Of a stretch of DNA of 35,963 nucleotides, positions 6,108-14,411 are shown in pieces. A program made the translations under genes and the position numbers. The DNA comes from an uncultured Erysipelotrichaceae bacterium (GTDB lineage Bacteria > Bacillota_I > Bacilli_A > RFN20 > CAG-826): assembly GCA_902773005.1 (NCBI GenBank), contig CACYCS010000179.1, forward strand, positions 1 to 35,963. Direction: 5' to 3'. The stretch's first letter is position 1. Every line of letters starts with the position of its first letter. The notes below the pieces were generated by a model. That model worked only from the letters and a program-made list of their open reading frames with translations. It searched no databases and had not been told where the DNA came from.

Positions 6108-8906
6108 CTATATTCTTTGGAGCACAACAGATTGGTTGTCAGCCAGAGAAATCGAACCGGTAATTACGCCAGTAGGCGCGCCGTCCTTGTTGGAATAGAT
6201 GACGCGATAATTTTCATCCCCAAGATCGAAATCCGCGGCATTAAGACAGTGGATGATTTTGAGGAACGCCCCATTATCGGCCGTGTTATCGATGACGAAA
6301 GAGACGTTGGCCGATGGGTTGTTTTGACGCGAATATACGCTCACGTCCTTCACCTTTTCAGCAATTTCGCTCTTGGATGGCAATCTGAATTCCGCGGTGT
6401 TTTTGCGTAAACTAATGATTTCCTGGAACTCTTTGAACACTTCGATGTTTTGAAGCTTGAGCGCGTAGTCCATATTGTTGACCGAATCGCCGGAGATGTA
6501 GGAGTTGTGCTCGTAGACGGTTTCGCCCTTTTCGTTTTCATACGCCTTGCTGCGCATGAAGTCGTCGCCCTCTTGGAAGAAGGGAACGCCTTGACAGGTG
6601 AAAACAAGGGATTGGCACTGCGTCACCATGTCTATTAGGTTGCGATTGTTGGTATTCGTTTGAATCAACTGATCGTGCAAAGTGTTGTTGTCGTGACAAG
6701 AAACGTATTGAAGTACTTGCCCCGGCTCAGGGTTTTTAATGGTTGAAAGGGAGAAAACGCCCTTAATGCCAGCCTCGATTTTTTGGTAGCCAATATTGTT
6801 GTTGCCTTGAACCCAGCCGCCGGTCCATTTTCCGTTCTCCTGGAAGACGGATCCCTTAACGCCGTCCCTTAGGTTGTCGTTAAATGCACCAACGTAGACA
6901 CCGTTTCCGGCAAAGAATTCTTGGCCGAGCGATGCCTGCAGGGTTTGCTGGCTCGAAAGCGAGGTGGAACTTGTCCCCGTCGATAAGCCGCATGACCCAC
7001 CGGTCCAAGGTTCCCCATAGACGCGGATAAGCGGGCTGATCTCCTGCAGAGACTGATAGACGTCAATCATGGTTTGGTTATCTTCAAGACCCATGAGGTC
7101 GAAACGGAAGCCCGACAGGTGATATTCGCTTGCCCAGAATTTGGTGCTGTCGATGATGAATTTTCGAACCATGCCGTGATTTGATGCCACCTCATTGCCG
7201 CACCCAGATCCGTTCAGGTAACTGCCATTGCCGTCAATTCTGTAATAGTAATCGGGAACAATGAGCCCAAAGTTGGAATTGAGCGTCTCATAGGTGTGGT
7301 TATAGACCACGTCCATATTGATTCCAATACCGTAGGAATGCATCGCGAGGACCATTTGCTTGAACTCGGAAATCCTCGTTTTCCCATCCACGGGGTTCGT
7401 GGAATAGCTTCCTTCGAGGCAGTTGTAGTTCTGCGGATCGTAGCCCCAGTTGTAATTATCGTCGTCCATCGTCGTCTTGACATTTGCCTCATCGACAGAC
7501 TTGTAATCGTAGAAGGGCTGAATCTGGACGGTGGTGATTCCGAGATCGTGAAGATGATCAAGACCAGTCGACACGGTTTTGTCGCCTTCCTGGTAGAAGG
7601 TTCCCTTTTCGGCGAGACCAAGGAAGGTACCTGGATGCTCAACGCCTGAATTAGGGTTGATCGTCATATCGCGGATATGGATTTCATAGATGGACGAATC
7701 GACGGCATTTGGAGCATTGTCGGGGATGGTGTCTTGTTCCCAGCCAGCGAGGTTGGAATTAATTTCGGAGAAGTTGACAATCATCCCACGCATGCCGTTG
7801 AGACCGGCGGATTTCGCGTACGGGTCGACTGCTTCGTTGGTTCCTGCCGAATTCGTAACCGTATATGTGTAATACTTATTCGCAAGGTTCTCACCAACGG
7901 TATACGACCAAACCCCCTTTTCTCCAAGGGTCATCTCGTAAGTGCTTGCAGGGTCGGGCTCCGTGCGATAGTCGCCCGTGTTGTAAATGTTTAGCAGCAC
8001 TTTGGTGCTTGTTGGCGCCCAAAGTTTGAAAATTGTAGCGGTCGGCGCATTCTCGTCGTTTAAGTGCGCCCCCAGATCATCTCCATCGTAATAGAATTCT
8101 GCGTTAAATGCGGTTCCTCCAAGATAATCGAAAATTGACACTTTTTTGCTGTCAGTCCAGGAATCGTCGAATTTATAGGACACTTCAACTGTATCTGTTA
8201 CCTTGGCAGGATCGTCGAGATTAACATCGATTTTTTTGGAAGAAGCTGTAAATGTCCCAAGGCTATATTTCGATGTGGACTCTCCGTTGATTTTTATGGT
8301 TAGGCGAGAAGGGTCAACCTCCGTGAGATCCCCCTCGAAGCTCAAATGGATTTTGGATAGCGAGGATTGATCGAACTTCGCTGATTTAATGGTGGACTTC
8401 AGCGCGTCATCGGCGTTGTAAAAGATCGTCGAGACGCCACTTTTAACGTAAACGTCGAACGGCGTGCCGACCTGAACGCTGCTAACGTCAAAACTGCGGT
8501 CTTGGCTAACGTCTTTCGCGGTCCAAGAATCACCGCCCTTTCTGACAATAAAGCCCAATGTTGAGACCTCGCCGTTAGGATTTACTTTGGCGAGATCGAT
8601 TGGCGCATAGACACCGTAATCGTCTTGGCCCGTGAACTTATATGAGGCACCTCCTAGGTTGTTTCCGAGGTCCCATCCCCAAACGTCCCAGTCGGTATAA
8701 GCGCCGTCCGGGCGGAAATAGTGGAGTCTTACTATTTTGCTGTTCGAAGTGTCTTCCTCCGAACTTGCGATTGATGGCGCTTCAGATATCGGCTCGATGC
8801 TTGGCTGATCGGACGAAACAGAGCTTTCATGACTCGCTGCGCCGCCACATGAGGCAAGCAAGATTGCCGATAAAGCGGATAATACAAAAACTGGCTTCTT
8901 GTTCAT
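6108..8906 (-). CDS. pulA: Surface lipoprotein pullulanase (GH13, type I)
   Basis: A 932-residue enzyme that would cut alpha-1,6 branches of pullulan, amylopectin or glycogen outside the cell. A lipoprotein signal ends in LLASCGG (Cys20), followed by a Ser-rich tether. Next comes a CBM41-like pullulanase-associated domain (about 55-160; LHYFRPDGAYTDWDVWGW), a further beta domain, a CBM48-like domain (about 270-360) and the GH13 barrel. The type I signature YNWGYDP is present. Catalytic residues by position are nucleophile Asp603 (GFRFDLMGL), acid Glu632 (YGEPW) and Asp739 (SCHDN). It starts 6 bases after the small lipoprotein gene and ends at a strong terminator. Specificity for alpha-1,6 bonds follows from the family; limit-dextrin preference is unknown. 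Confidence 0.95.
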   Translation of the reverse strand: MNKKPVFVLSALSAILLASCGGAASHESSVSSDQPSIEPISEAPSIASSEEDTSNSKIVRLHYFRPDGAYTDWDVWGWDLGNNLGGASYKFTGQDDYGVYAPIDLAKVNPNGEVSTLGFIVRKGGDSWTAKDVSQDRSFDVSSVQVGTPFDVYVKSGVSTIFYNADDALKSTIKSAKFDQSSLSKIHLSFEGDLTEVDPSRLTIKINGESTSKYSLGTFTASSKKIDVNLDDPAKVTDTVEVSYKFDDSWTDSKKVSIFDYLGGTAFNAEFYYDGDDLGAHLNDENAPTATIFKLWAPTSTKVLLNIYNTGDYRTEPDPASTYEMTLGEKGVWSYTVGENLANKYYTYTVTNSAGTNEAVDPYAKSAGLNGMRGMIVNFSEINSNLAGWEQDTIPDNAPNAVDSSIYEIHIRDMTINPNSGVEHPGTFLGLAEKGTFYQEGDKTVSTGLDHLHDLGITTVQIQPFYDYKSVDEANVKTTMDDDNYNWGYDPQNYNCLEGSYSTNPVDGKTRISEFKQMVLAMHSYGIGINMDVVYNHTYETLNSNFGLIVPDYYYRIDGNGSYLNGSGCGNEVASNHGMVRKFIIDSTKFWASEYHLSGFRFDLMGLEDNQTMIDVYQSLQEISPLIRVYGEPWTGGSCGLSTGTSSTSLSSQQTLQASLGQEFFAGNGVYVGAFNDNLRDGVKGSVFQENGKWTGGWVQGNNNIGYQKIEAGIKGVFSLSTIKNPEPGQVLQYVSCHDNNTLHDQLIQTNTNNRNLIDMVTQCQSLVFTCQGVPFFQEGDDFMRSKAYENEKGETVYEHNSYISGDSVNNMDYALKLQNIEVFKEFQEIISLRKNTAEFRLPSKSEIAEKVKDVSVYSRQNNPSANVSFVIDNTADNGAFLKIIHCLNAADFDLGDENYRVIYSNKDGAPTGVITGSISLADNQSVVLQRI

Positions 8907-8912
8907 AATTTA

Positions 8913-9344
8913 TTACTCCTTTGCATCCCAAATGCCAAACATAAGCATTTCGTCTCCCTTTATATTTACAATGTCTTTGTCGAAGTCCCACAGTAAATCC
9001 GGGTCTTCGATCAAAGCAAAAGGTGCCCAGCCGAGGAACACGGGGAAATCACTGAATGGGGCTTCCGGATCTTCGGGCTTAGTTAATTTTTCCCCGTTTT
9101 TGATGACTTGCGTTTGGTAAGGATGGCGCACATCGGCGGTGTATGTGTTGTAATCGATGTAGAAATCGACGGTCACCTCCTGAGTCGTATCTGGCTCGCT
9201 AGACGCTGGCTCGATAGACGAAATAAGTTCTTCGGGCGAGCTAGCTTGTATTGACTGGTCGTAAGAGGCCGATTCGGCCGATGCGCACGAAGCCAAAAGC
9301 CCGGAAGAGGAAAGCAATATGGCGATTTTGATTATTTTTGTCAT
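8913..9344 (-). CDS. Small surface lipoprotein with an InlB B-repeat-like domain
   Basis: A 143-residue lipoprotein (LLASCAS, Cys about 20) with a Ser/Glu/Pro-rich spacer to about residue 55. A compact domain of about 80 residues follows, ending FLGWAPFA...LLWDFDKD...MLMFGIWDAKE. The F-GW ... W-F ... M-FGIW pattern is that of Listeria-Bacteroides (Flg_new/InlB B) repeats, present here as a single copy. Such repeats occur on surface proteins and often mediate protein contact. It has a ribosome site (AAGGAG) and sits tightly between two pullulanase genes, 11 bases from one and 6 from the other. It may help retain starch or enzymes at the surface; that role is inference. Confidence 0.78.
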   Translation of the reverse strand: MTKIIKIAILLSSSGLLASCASAESASYDQSIQASSPEELISSIEPASSEPDTTQEVTVDFYIDYNTYTADVRHPYQTQVIKNGEKLTKPEDPEAPFSDFPVFLGWAPFALIEDPDLLWDFDKDIVNIKGDEMLMFGIWDAKE

Positions 9345-9355
9345 GGCATTTCTCC

Positions 9356-12337
9356 TTACTTATTACGCTTGAAGATGGCAATAGAACCACCGGTGTTAGC
9401 GTCGTAATTTCCAACATTCACCGTTCCGTTGTTGTTATCGTATTCATATGATCCGGACGAGAAGACGAGCTCGGATTGAGGCACATCGCCAAAGGAAATG
9501 TATCCCCAATTTGCTCCAGCGAGGAAGATGAAATACTCATCGAGTTGGAATCCGCAAGCGCCATTATACGTATTGTTGGCCTTGTTATTCCCAGCCCAAT
9601 AGGTGTTGCCAACTATATTTCCGCCCGAGGTGGTTTGGCCAGAGTGCGGAACGTGGCCATAGGTGAATTTCGGAAGGGACGTATGCAGTTTTACGGCTTC
9701 CACGATCTTTTCGTAGTATGCGGAGGTGTCGACGTCTCCTACGGATATTTTCCTATCCCATTTAAAGGAGTTCACATGGGCAGGGGAGTTGTAGGAGTTG
9801 TGGGAATAGTACTTCCCGTACTTGGATTCGTAGGTGGTCGATTCCACTTCTTCGATGTCCTCGGCGTTTAGAACTTTTGAACGGAAGAATTCGTCTCCTC
9901 CTTGGATGAACGCGATGCCGTTTGAAACCATAATAACGGATAACGCTGCGACGGATGCATCGGCAACGCGGGTGAAACTGGGTTCAACGGAATCGCCATA
10001 GGTGAGATTTAGTTGGTCGAATAAGGTCCAGTTGTCATGGCATGAAGCGTAGTTTACGCATTGTTCGGGGTTTCCACCTTGACCCTTATGGTAGCCGAGA
10101 ATCATATCTGAAATTGCACCTGCATCATCGCCAGATACGCTGCTGTTTTGCATATAGCCCTTGCCTGGAAGAGCGCTTGTTGACCCCCATCCGGCATCAT
10201 TTCCGCCGCGAAGAGCGTTTCGCCCAGTATCGTTAAACGCGCCCACGGGTACCCTAGATTCGGTTCCATAAAGCTCGGAATACGCCTTTCCGGTCTCGGC
10301 AGCAATACCTTGGCCGTGGAAAGAATCGCCATCTCCGCGCCAGCCTTCGCCATACATTACGATATCGGGATCGATTTGATATAGAGCTGTTGCGGCTTGC
10401 TTTAGAGTTTCACAATCGATGAGACCCATCAGGTCGAAACGGAACCCTTTTATCTTGTATTCGCTTGCCCAGAAGCAAAGCGAATCAATGATGAATTTGC
10501 GCATCATCGGAGCTTCGGAACGGACTTCGTTTCCGCATCCCGAACCATTGTAATAAGACCAGTCCGCAGCGTGACGGAAATAATATCTCGGCATTAGCTT
10601 TGCGAAGTTGCTTCCGGGAGCCGAAGAAACGTGGTTATAGACAACGTCCATAATGACGCGAGTATGGTTTGCATTGCTGGCATAATCTCTGATTAGAGAC
10701 TTGTATTCGATGATTCGGGCTGTGGCATCGTATGGATTGGTGGAGTATGCGCCTTCGACGCAGTTATAGTTCAACGGATTGTAACCCCAGTTGTAATCAT
10801 CGGGGTCCGTTTCGTCGTTATCGTGATCGAATACGGGCAGCAACTGAACGGCTTTCACGCCAAGCTCTTCGATGTGATCAAAACCAGTTTTGACAGTTTT
10901 TTCATCTTTGGTGAATGTAGTGCCTTTTTCGGCAAACGCGCTATACGTGCCGCGCTTTGATTCGCCTATCCACGTCTCGTCTTCGGTTAAATCGCGAACG
11001 TGAACTTCATAAACGCTCAGCTCGTTCCTCGACTCAATGTCATAGCCTTCTGCTCCGTCCCAAACCTCCGGAATTTCTTCCCATCCTTCAGGGTTGGTCT
11101 CGGACCAATCTACCACTGCGCCGCGGACGCCATTTATGCCGCAGGCCTTGGCATATGGGTCAACGACCTCATAGTTTCCGTTTTGTCCAGTGACAAAGTA
11201 GGTGTAGTAATAGCCGTACATCTTTGATTTGTGGGTATAGGTCCACACGCCGCCCTCTTGGTAGGACATTTGGATTTCGAATCGGTTGTTACTGCCAGGC
11301 TGCCCGGACGCGTCTAATAGATTCGCCGGGGTTCCTTTCATGTATAGATAAAGCAACATCTTCGTCGCGGTTGGCGCCCACACTTTAAAGGTGGTGGACG
11401 TGTCGTTTGTGATGGCACCGAGGTCATCCCCTTTGTACGTGTAGTACTTTTCGAAACGCTCGGTGTTGTAGAGAAGCTCGAAGCCTATGTTTTTCGACAT
11501 ATTCTTGTCCGGCTTTGTTGGGAAGACTGCTTCGAGGACATAACGGATATTAGGGTGGACTAGATAGCGAAGGGGTATCTTGAAAGACACGCCGCCATTA
11601 ACTTGCTGCACGTCCTTTAGTTCGGTTCCGGATTTCAAAAGGTAATTAGCCTTTGTGTTCTTCTGAATGAGCCCATCGCTCTTTAGGTAAGAGGCGGTGA
11701 AAGCGTACAGCGCCCAGCTGGATGGCTCAATAGTGCTCTTTACCGTGATTTCCTGCCAGTTGCTGAACTGAGCTGTCACGATTTTATCCATCTTCGTCTC
11801 CTCTTCGGTGGCGTAGATTTCGATCGAGTTGCCTTCTCCAGGAATTGACCACACTTCAACGACGGTATCGACGGGCGGGAACAAAGAATAATCAAGATAG
11901 GTATCTTCCGATTGCCCTTGCCAAGTTCCTGCGGTTTTGATGATGAAAGACATGCCATCAAGTCCGGCAAACCTTTTGAATCTTGCGTCTTCGACAAAAT
12001 CCAAGGTGATCATCATTGATTTGCCATCGGCCGATATGCTATCGGCTTCATATTCAACGCCGCTTATTCCGCTGGCCCAGATGTAGAACCTCAGACTTTC
12101 AACGGCGACATCGGCTGTATAGTGAAGGATGACTTTCGTTACATCATATTGAGGCTCGTCATCCGCCACAAGCAGTAGGTCTTTCGCTGTGCCTACGGCG
12201 GGGGTGTCATAGTCAACTACGTCGGGTGCCAAGGCTTGCTGATGTTCAATGCTGCTGAAATGATAGGCCGGAATACCTGCAGCTATAACGCCTGCCGTCA
12301 AAAAAGAAGCCAACAAGAGTGCATGACGTTTTTTCAT
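9356..12337 (-). CDS. pulA: Secreted pullulanase (GH13, type I), non-lipidated
   Basis: A 993-residue enzyme. I choose the start at 12337 (MKKRHALLLASFLTAG) because GGGAGGAG lies just before it; a longer frame begins 20 codons upstream without such a site. The signal peptide has no lipobox Cys, so it is either released or held by its uncleaved helix. Domains: CBM41-like/PUD segment (about 65-140), a second beta domain, CBM48-like region (about 300-400), then the GH13 barrel with the type I motif YNWGYNP. Catalytic residues are Asp635 (GFRFDLMGL), Glu664 (YGEGW) and Asp768 (SCHDN). First gene of a three-gene unit; it differs from the downstream paralogue in anchoring, suggesting one diffusible and one cell-bound enzyme. 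Confidence 0.94.
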   Translation of the reverse strand: MKKRHALLLASFLTAGVIAAGIPAYHFSSIEHQQALAPDVVDYDTPAVGTAKDLLLVADDEPQYDVTKVILHYTADVAVESLRFYIWASGISGVEYEADSISADGKSMMITLDFVEDARFKRFAGLDGMSFIIKTAGTWQGQSEDTYLDYSLFPPVDTVVEVWSIPGEGNSIEIYATEEETKMDKIVTAQFSNWQEITVKSTIEPSSWALYAFTASYLKSDGLIQKNTKANYLLKSGTELKDVQQVNGGVSFKIPLRYLVHPNIRYVLEAVFPTKPDKNMSKNIGFELLYNTERFEKYYTYKGDDLGAITNDTSTTFKVWAPTATKMLLYLYMKGTPANLLDASGQPGSNNRFEIQMSYQEGGVWTYTHKSKMYGYYYTYFVTGQNGNYEVVDPYAKACGINGVRGAVVDWSETNPEGWEEIPEVWDGAEGYDIESRNELSVYEVHVRDLTEDETWIGESKRGTYSAFAEKGTTFTKDEKTVKTGFDHIEELGVKAVQLLPVFDHDNDETDPDDYNWGYNPLNYNCVEGAYSTNPYDATARIIEYKSLIRDYASNANHTRVIMDVVYNHVSSAPGSNFAKLMPRYYFRHAADWSYYNGSGCGNEVRSEAPMMRKFIIDSLCFWASEYKIKGFRFDLMGLIDCETLKQAATALYQIDPDIVMYGEGWRGDGDSFHGQGIAAETGKAYSELYGTESRVPVGAFNDTGRNALRGGNDAGWGSTSALPGKGYMQNSSVSGDDAGAISDMILGYHKGQGGNPEQCVNYASCHDNWTLFDQLNLTYGDSVEPSFTRVADASVAALSVIMVSNGIAFIQGGDEFFRSKVLNAEDIEEVESTTYESKYGKYYSHNSYNSPAHVNSFKWDRKISVGDVDTSAYYEKIVEAVKLHTSLPKFTYGHVPHSGQTTSGGNIVGNTYWAGNNKANNTYNGACGFQLDEYFIFLAGANWGYISFGDVPQSELVFSSGSYEYDNNNGTVNVGNYDANTGGSIAIFKRNK

Positions 12338-12466
12338 TTTTCTCCTCCCATTGAGCCATTTGTACTTAAAACGGCTCGCTATCGTGAAAATGGACACGAA
12401 GGCACGGCAACCATCGCCCCTAACTTACGAGAGAGCGTAAATGCGTTCGTGTAATTTATGGTAATC

Positions 12467-12472
12467 ATTATA
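12467..12472 (-). promoter_or_regulatory. -10 box of a likely pullulanase operon promoter
   Basis: A perfect TATAAT lies on the minus strand about 130 bases before the pullulanase start, preceded by GCAA. The -35 position holds only TAGATT, a weak match, so the promoter may need an activator. An imperfect palindrome TTGC-n8-GCAA sits immediately upstream of the -10. The remaining sequence from 12338 to 12558 holds no gene I can support. Confidence 0.45.
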
Positions 12473-12558
12473 TTGCGTAATCGTGCAAGAATCTATTTGT
12501 TTTGCTTTGGGCAGATCTATGTTGACAGACGCTGCCATAAGACTGCTCTCAATAACAA

Positions 12559-12587
12559 AAAGCAATAGCGGATAAGGCCATTGCTTT
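12559..12587 (-). terminator. Terminator of the DUF6273-like gene
   Basis: On the minus strand AAAGCAAT pairs with ATTGCTTT (8 bp, extended by GC pairs in the 13-base interior) and is followed by TTGTTATTG. It begins 11 bases after the stop of the lipoprotein gene and separates it from the pullulanase promoter. Confidence 0.8.
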
Positions 12588-12598
12588 AGGATTGATAA

Positions 12599-13696
12599 TT
12601 AATTGTTCACCCAAATAGCGGGAATGATGCCGTATTCAGTGTGATTTGTCATTTTGAGATCGAATGCGCCGGTGCTGCGAATTCTCCACACGTTGTACGT
12701 TGTTTTCGAAGGAGAGGGGGAACGGAGCCACCACTCGGTCGATCCGACTTCGCCGGAAACGGCTTCTTCCGATGATTCTTCTTCGGCAGCCGCCTCTTCG
12801 GAGTCTGGCTCTTCTTCAGCGTCTGATGTAATTTTCTTATCATCGTATAAATCGGAATCTGACTTCATGCCATCCGTAAATACGCCTTGGCATTTCGCGT
12901 AGTCGGAAGAGAAACGAACCCTTGAAGCCTCCGCCGGAAGGTATTTCATTACCTCCTGGAAACTCAGCAAGAATACCTTGTCGTTCGTGGTTTCGAATCC
13001 ATAGTTGCTGTGCTCGATGTCGAAGTTCGAAGTTTGTGATTCGGAATTATCGACAGCGGTTGTCAGGATTTTTCCTTTTTCTGCATCGGAGAAGCTGGTG
13101 TTGAAGAACGTATCGTTCAACCAAGTGCGGATAAAGGATGCCGTATAGTCGTAGTCGTTTGCGACGGCGGTGTGGTTGAATTCCTGCGCGTCAAGTGCGA
13201 TGCGAGCGACGAGCAACTTAGCATTTTTCCCATCGTCTTTGTCAAAGACGGCCCACTTTATTGGCTCATATTTGAACCAGAAGGTCTGTGGGATAAGGTT
13301 TTCCCCTTCCGATTGAAGCATATAACCGTTGTTGTCTTGAACGGTTGAAATCGTTGCACTACCTAAATTAGTTTGCCTAGGACGATAGCTGATCATGTGG
13401 ACTCCGCGGTATTTCGCGCCATCATGATCGATATCACGATACCACATGATTTTGGCACGAGTTGAAGCTTTATAATAGCCAAAATCTGTCCAGCCATTGT
13501 CATTGTCTACTGTCGGAACGGCGCCGGCCGCGCCATTAAGAGCGGCAACTAGAGTCTCGTCGCTGACTCGAGCCTGGGGATAATAACCAAACTCAACGGT
13601 GTCCCTATTATCGGCGTGAGCGCCACCCGAGCACGACATAACCAACATCGCGCTAGCGGCCAACCCGACAAGGGGCATAAAATGCAAACCCTTCAT
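12599..13696 (-). CDS. DUF6273-like lipoprotein with an acidic insert
   Basis: A 365-residue lipoprotein (MLVMSCSGG, Cys22). The body shows the signposts of the DUF6273 family: EFGYYPQ at the start, WYRDI, a central YTASFIRTWLNDTFFNTSF, and WWLRSPS with IIPAIWVNN at the end. Family members are common in gut Bacillota, often within surface proteins, and their function is not known to me. Between the core and the WWLRSP motif is an acidic stretch (about residues 280-315, mostly E, S, A and D) that is unlike the rest and is probably disordered. It has its own promoter and terminator, so it is monocistronic. It diverges from the next gene across about 200 bases. Confidence 0.75.
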   Translation of the reverse strand: MKGLHFMPLVGLAASAMLVMSCSGGAHADNRDTVEFGYYPQARVSDETLVAALNGAAGAVPTVDNDNGWTDFGYYKASTRAKIMWYRDIDHDGAKYRGVHMISYRPRQTNLGSATISTVQDNNGYMLQSEGENLIPQTFWFKYEPIKWAVFDKDDGKNAKLLVARIALDAQEFNHTAVANDYDYTASFIRTWLNDTFFNTSFSDAEKGKILTTAVDNSESQTSNFDIEHSNYGFETTNDKVFLLSFQEVMKYLPAEASRVRFSSDYAKCQGVFTDGMKSDSDLYDDKKITSDAEEEPDSEEAAAEEESSEEAVSGEVGSTEWWLRSPSPSKTTYNVWRIRSTGAFDLKMTNHTEYGIIPAIWVNN

Positions 13697-13722
13697 AGAT
13701 AAAAAGATCTCCTTGATTTCTC

Positions 13723-13751
13723 ATGATAGTTTTGAAGGGCGCCAAAGTCAA
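13723..13751 (-). promoter_or_regulatory. Promoter of the DUF6273-like gene
   Basis: TTGACT (13751-13746) and TATCAT (13728-13723) are spaced by exactly 17 bases on the minus strand. The predicted transcript begins just before the AAGGAG site of the gene. Sixteen bases upstream of the -35 lies an ATGTTT-g-AAACAT palindrome (13767-13779) that could be an operator. Confidence 0.75.
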
Positions 13752-13854
13752 GTGAGGACGCGCTGTATGTTTGAAACATTTGTATAGTGCGATTAAGGGT
13801 GTAAAATGGTTTTCTGCTAGGCCAGTTTTAACGCAATTGGAGCCCTGCTTGTTC

Positions 13855-13884
13855 TTGAGAAAAGCAAAACGATTCCTCTATAAT
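13855..13884 (+). promoter_or_regulatory. Promoter directly before the small lipoprotein gene
   Basis: TTGAGA (13855-13860), an 18-base spacer and a perfect TATAAT (13879-13884) end only 10 bases before the ATG at 13895. The transcript would have a leader of a few bases at most. A second, weaker pair (TTGTAT, then TAAAAT near 13801-13806) could give a longer leader. Confidence 0.7.
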
Positions 13885-13894
13885 CTAAGGACCG

Positions 13895-14395
13895 ATGAAA
13901 AAAAGATTTGTACTTGCTGCAGCAATAATGTCAATTGGGCTTTCTAGTTGCGGCAGAGATCTATCAATGTACCCACAATGGGCTAGAGACTACATAGCGG
14001 ATGGCTATTCCTTTTCTTCCGATGTACCGAAAAAAGAGATTGACGAATATTTAAAGGCGGATTCGATTCTGCCCGAGATAGACTTTGATGAAATAGTTCA
14101 CGGGTATGTGCCACCAACCAATGGAAAAGCACCCTTCTATGTTATGATCTTTGACGGATTGCATCGATCCGAACTGACGGATGCATTCGTCGATGTTGGG
14201 TATCAGTTCCGTACCGCGTTCAAATATTACGATTACCTACTATATGACAATGGCAAATGGTCGGTGAAGGTATGCGATCTTTGCCGAGTGGAATCCAATT
14301 CTGAAAACGGGACCGTGTTCATCCCATATCAAACTCAAATAAATTTTTATAAAGAGGCGGATGTCCCAAACGCGGTCACTAACGCTAATCAATAA
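13895..14395 (+). CDS. Small lipoprotein of unknown function
   Basis: A 166-residue protein with a lipoprotein signal (MKKRFVLAAAIMSIGLSSCG, Cys19), so likely tethered outside the membrane. The mature part is acidic and aromatic (several Y, F and D), with no repeat or motif I recognise. Two further Cys (CDLC, about residues 128-131) could bind metal or form a disulphide. The start follows a TATAAT by 10 bases, with only a close AAGGA before it. The next gene begins 16 bases after its stop, so it heads the cluster that runs to 18051. Codon use is less biased towards C-ending codons than in the 602-residue gene that follows. Confidence 0.75.
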   Translation: MKKRFVLAAAIMSIGLSSCGRDLSMYPQWARDYIADGYSFSSDVPKKEIDEYLKADSILPEIDFDEIVHGYVPPTNGKAPFYVMIFDGLHRSELTDAFVDVGYQFRTAFKYYDYLLYDNGKWSVKVCDLCRVESNSENGTVFIPYQTQINFYKEADVPNAVTNANQ

Positions 14396-14411
14396 ATAAA
14401 GGATATATATT

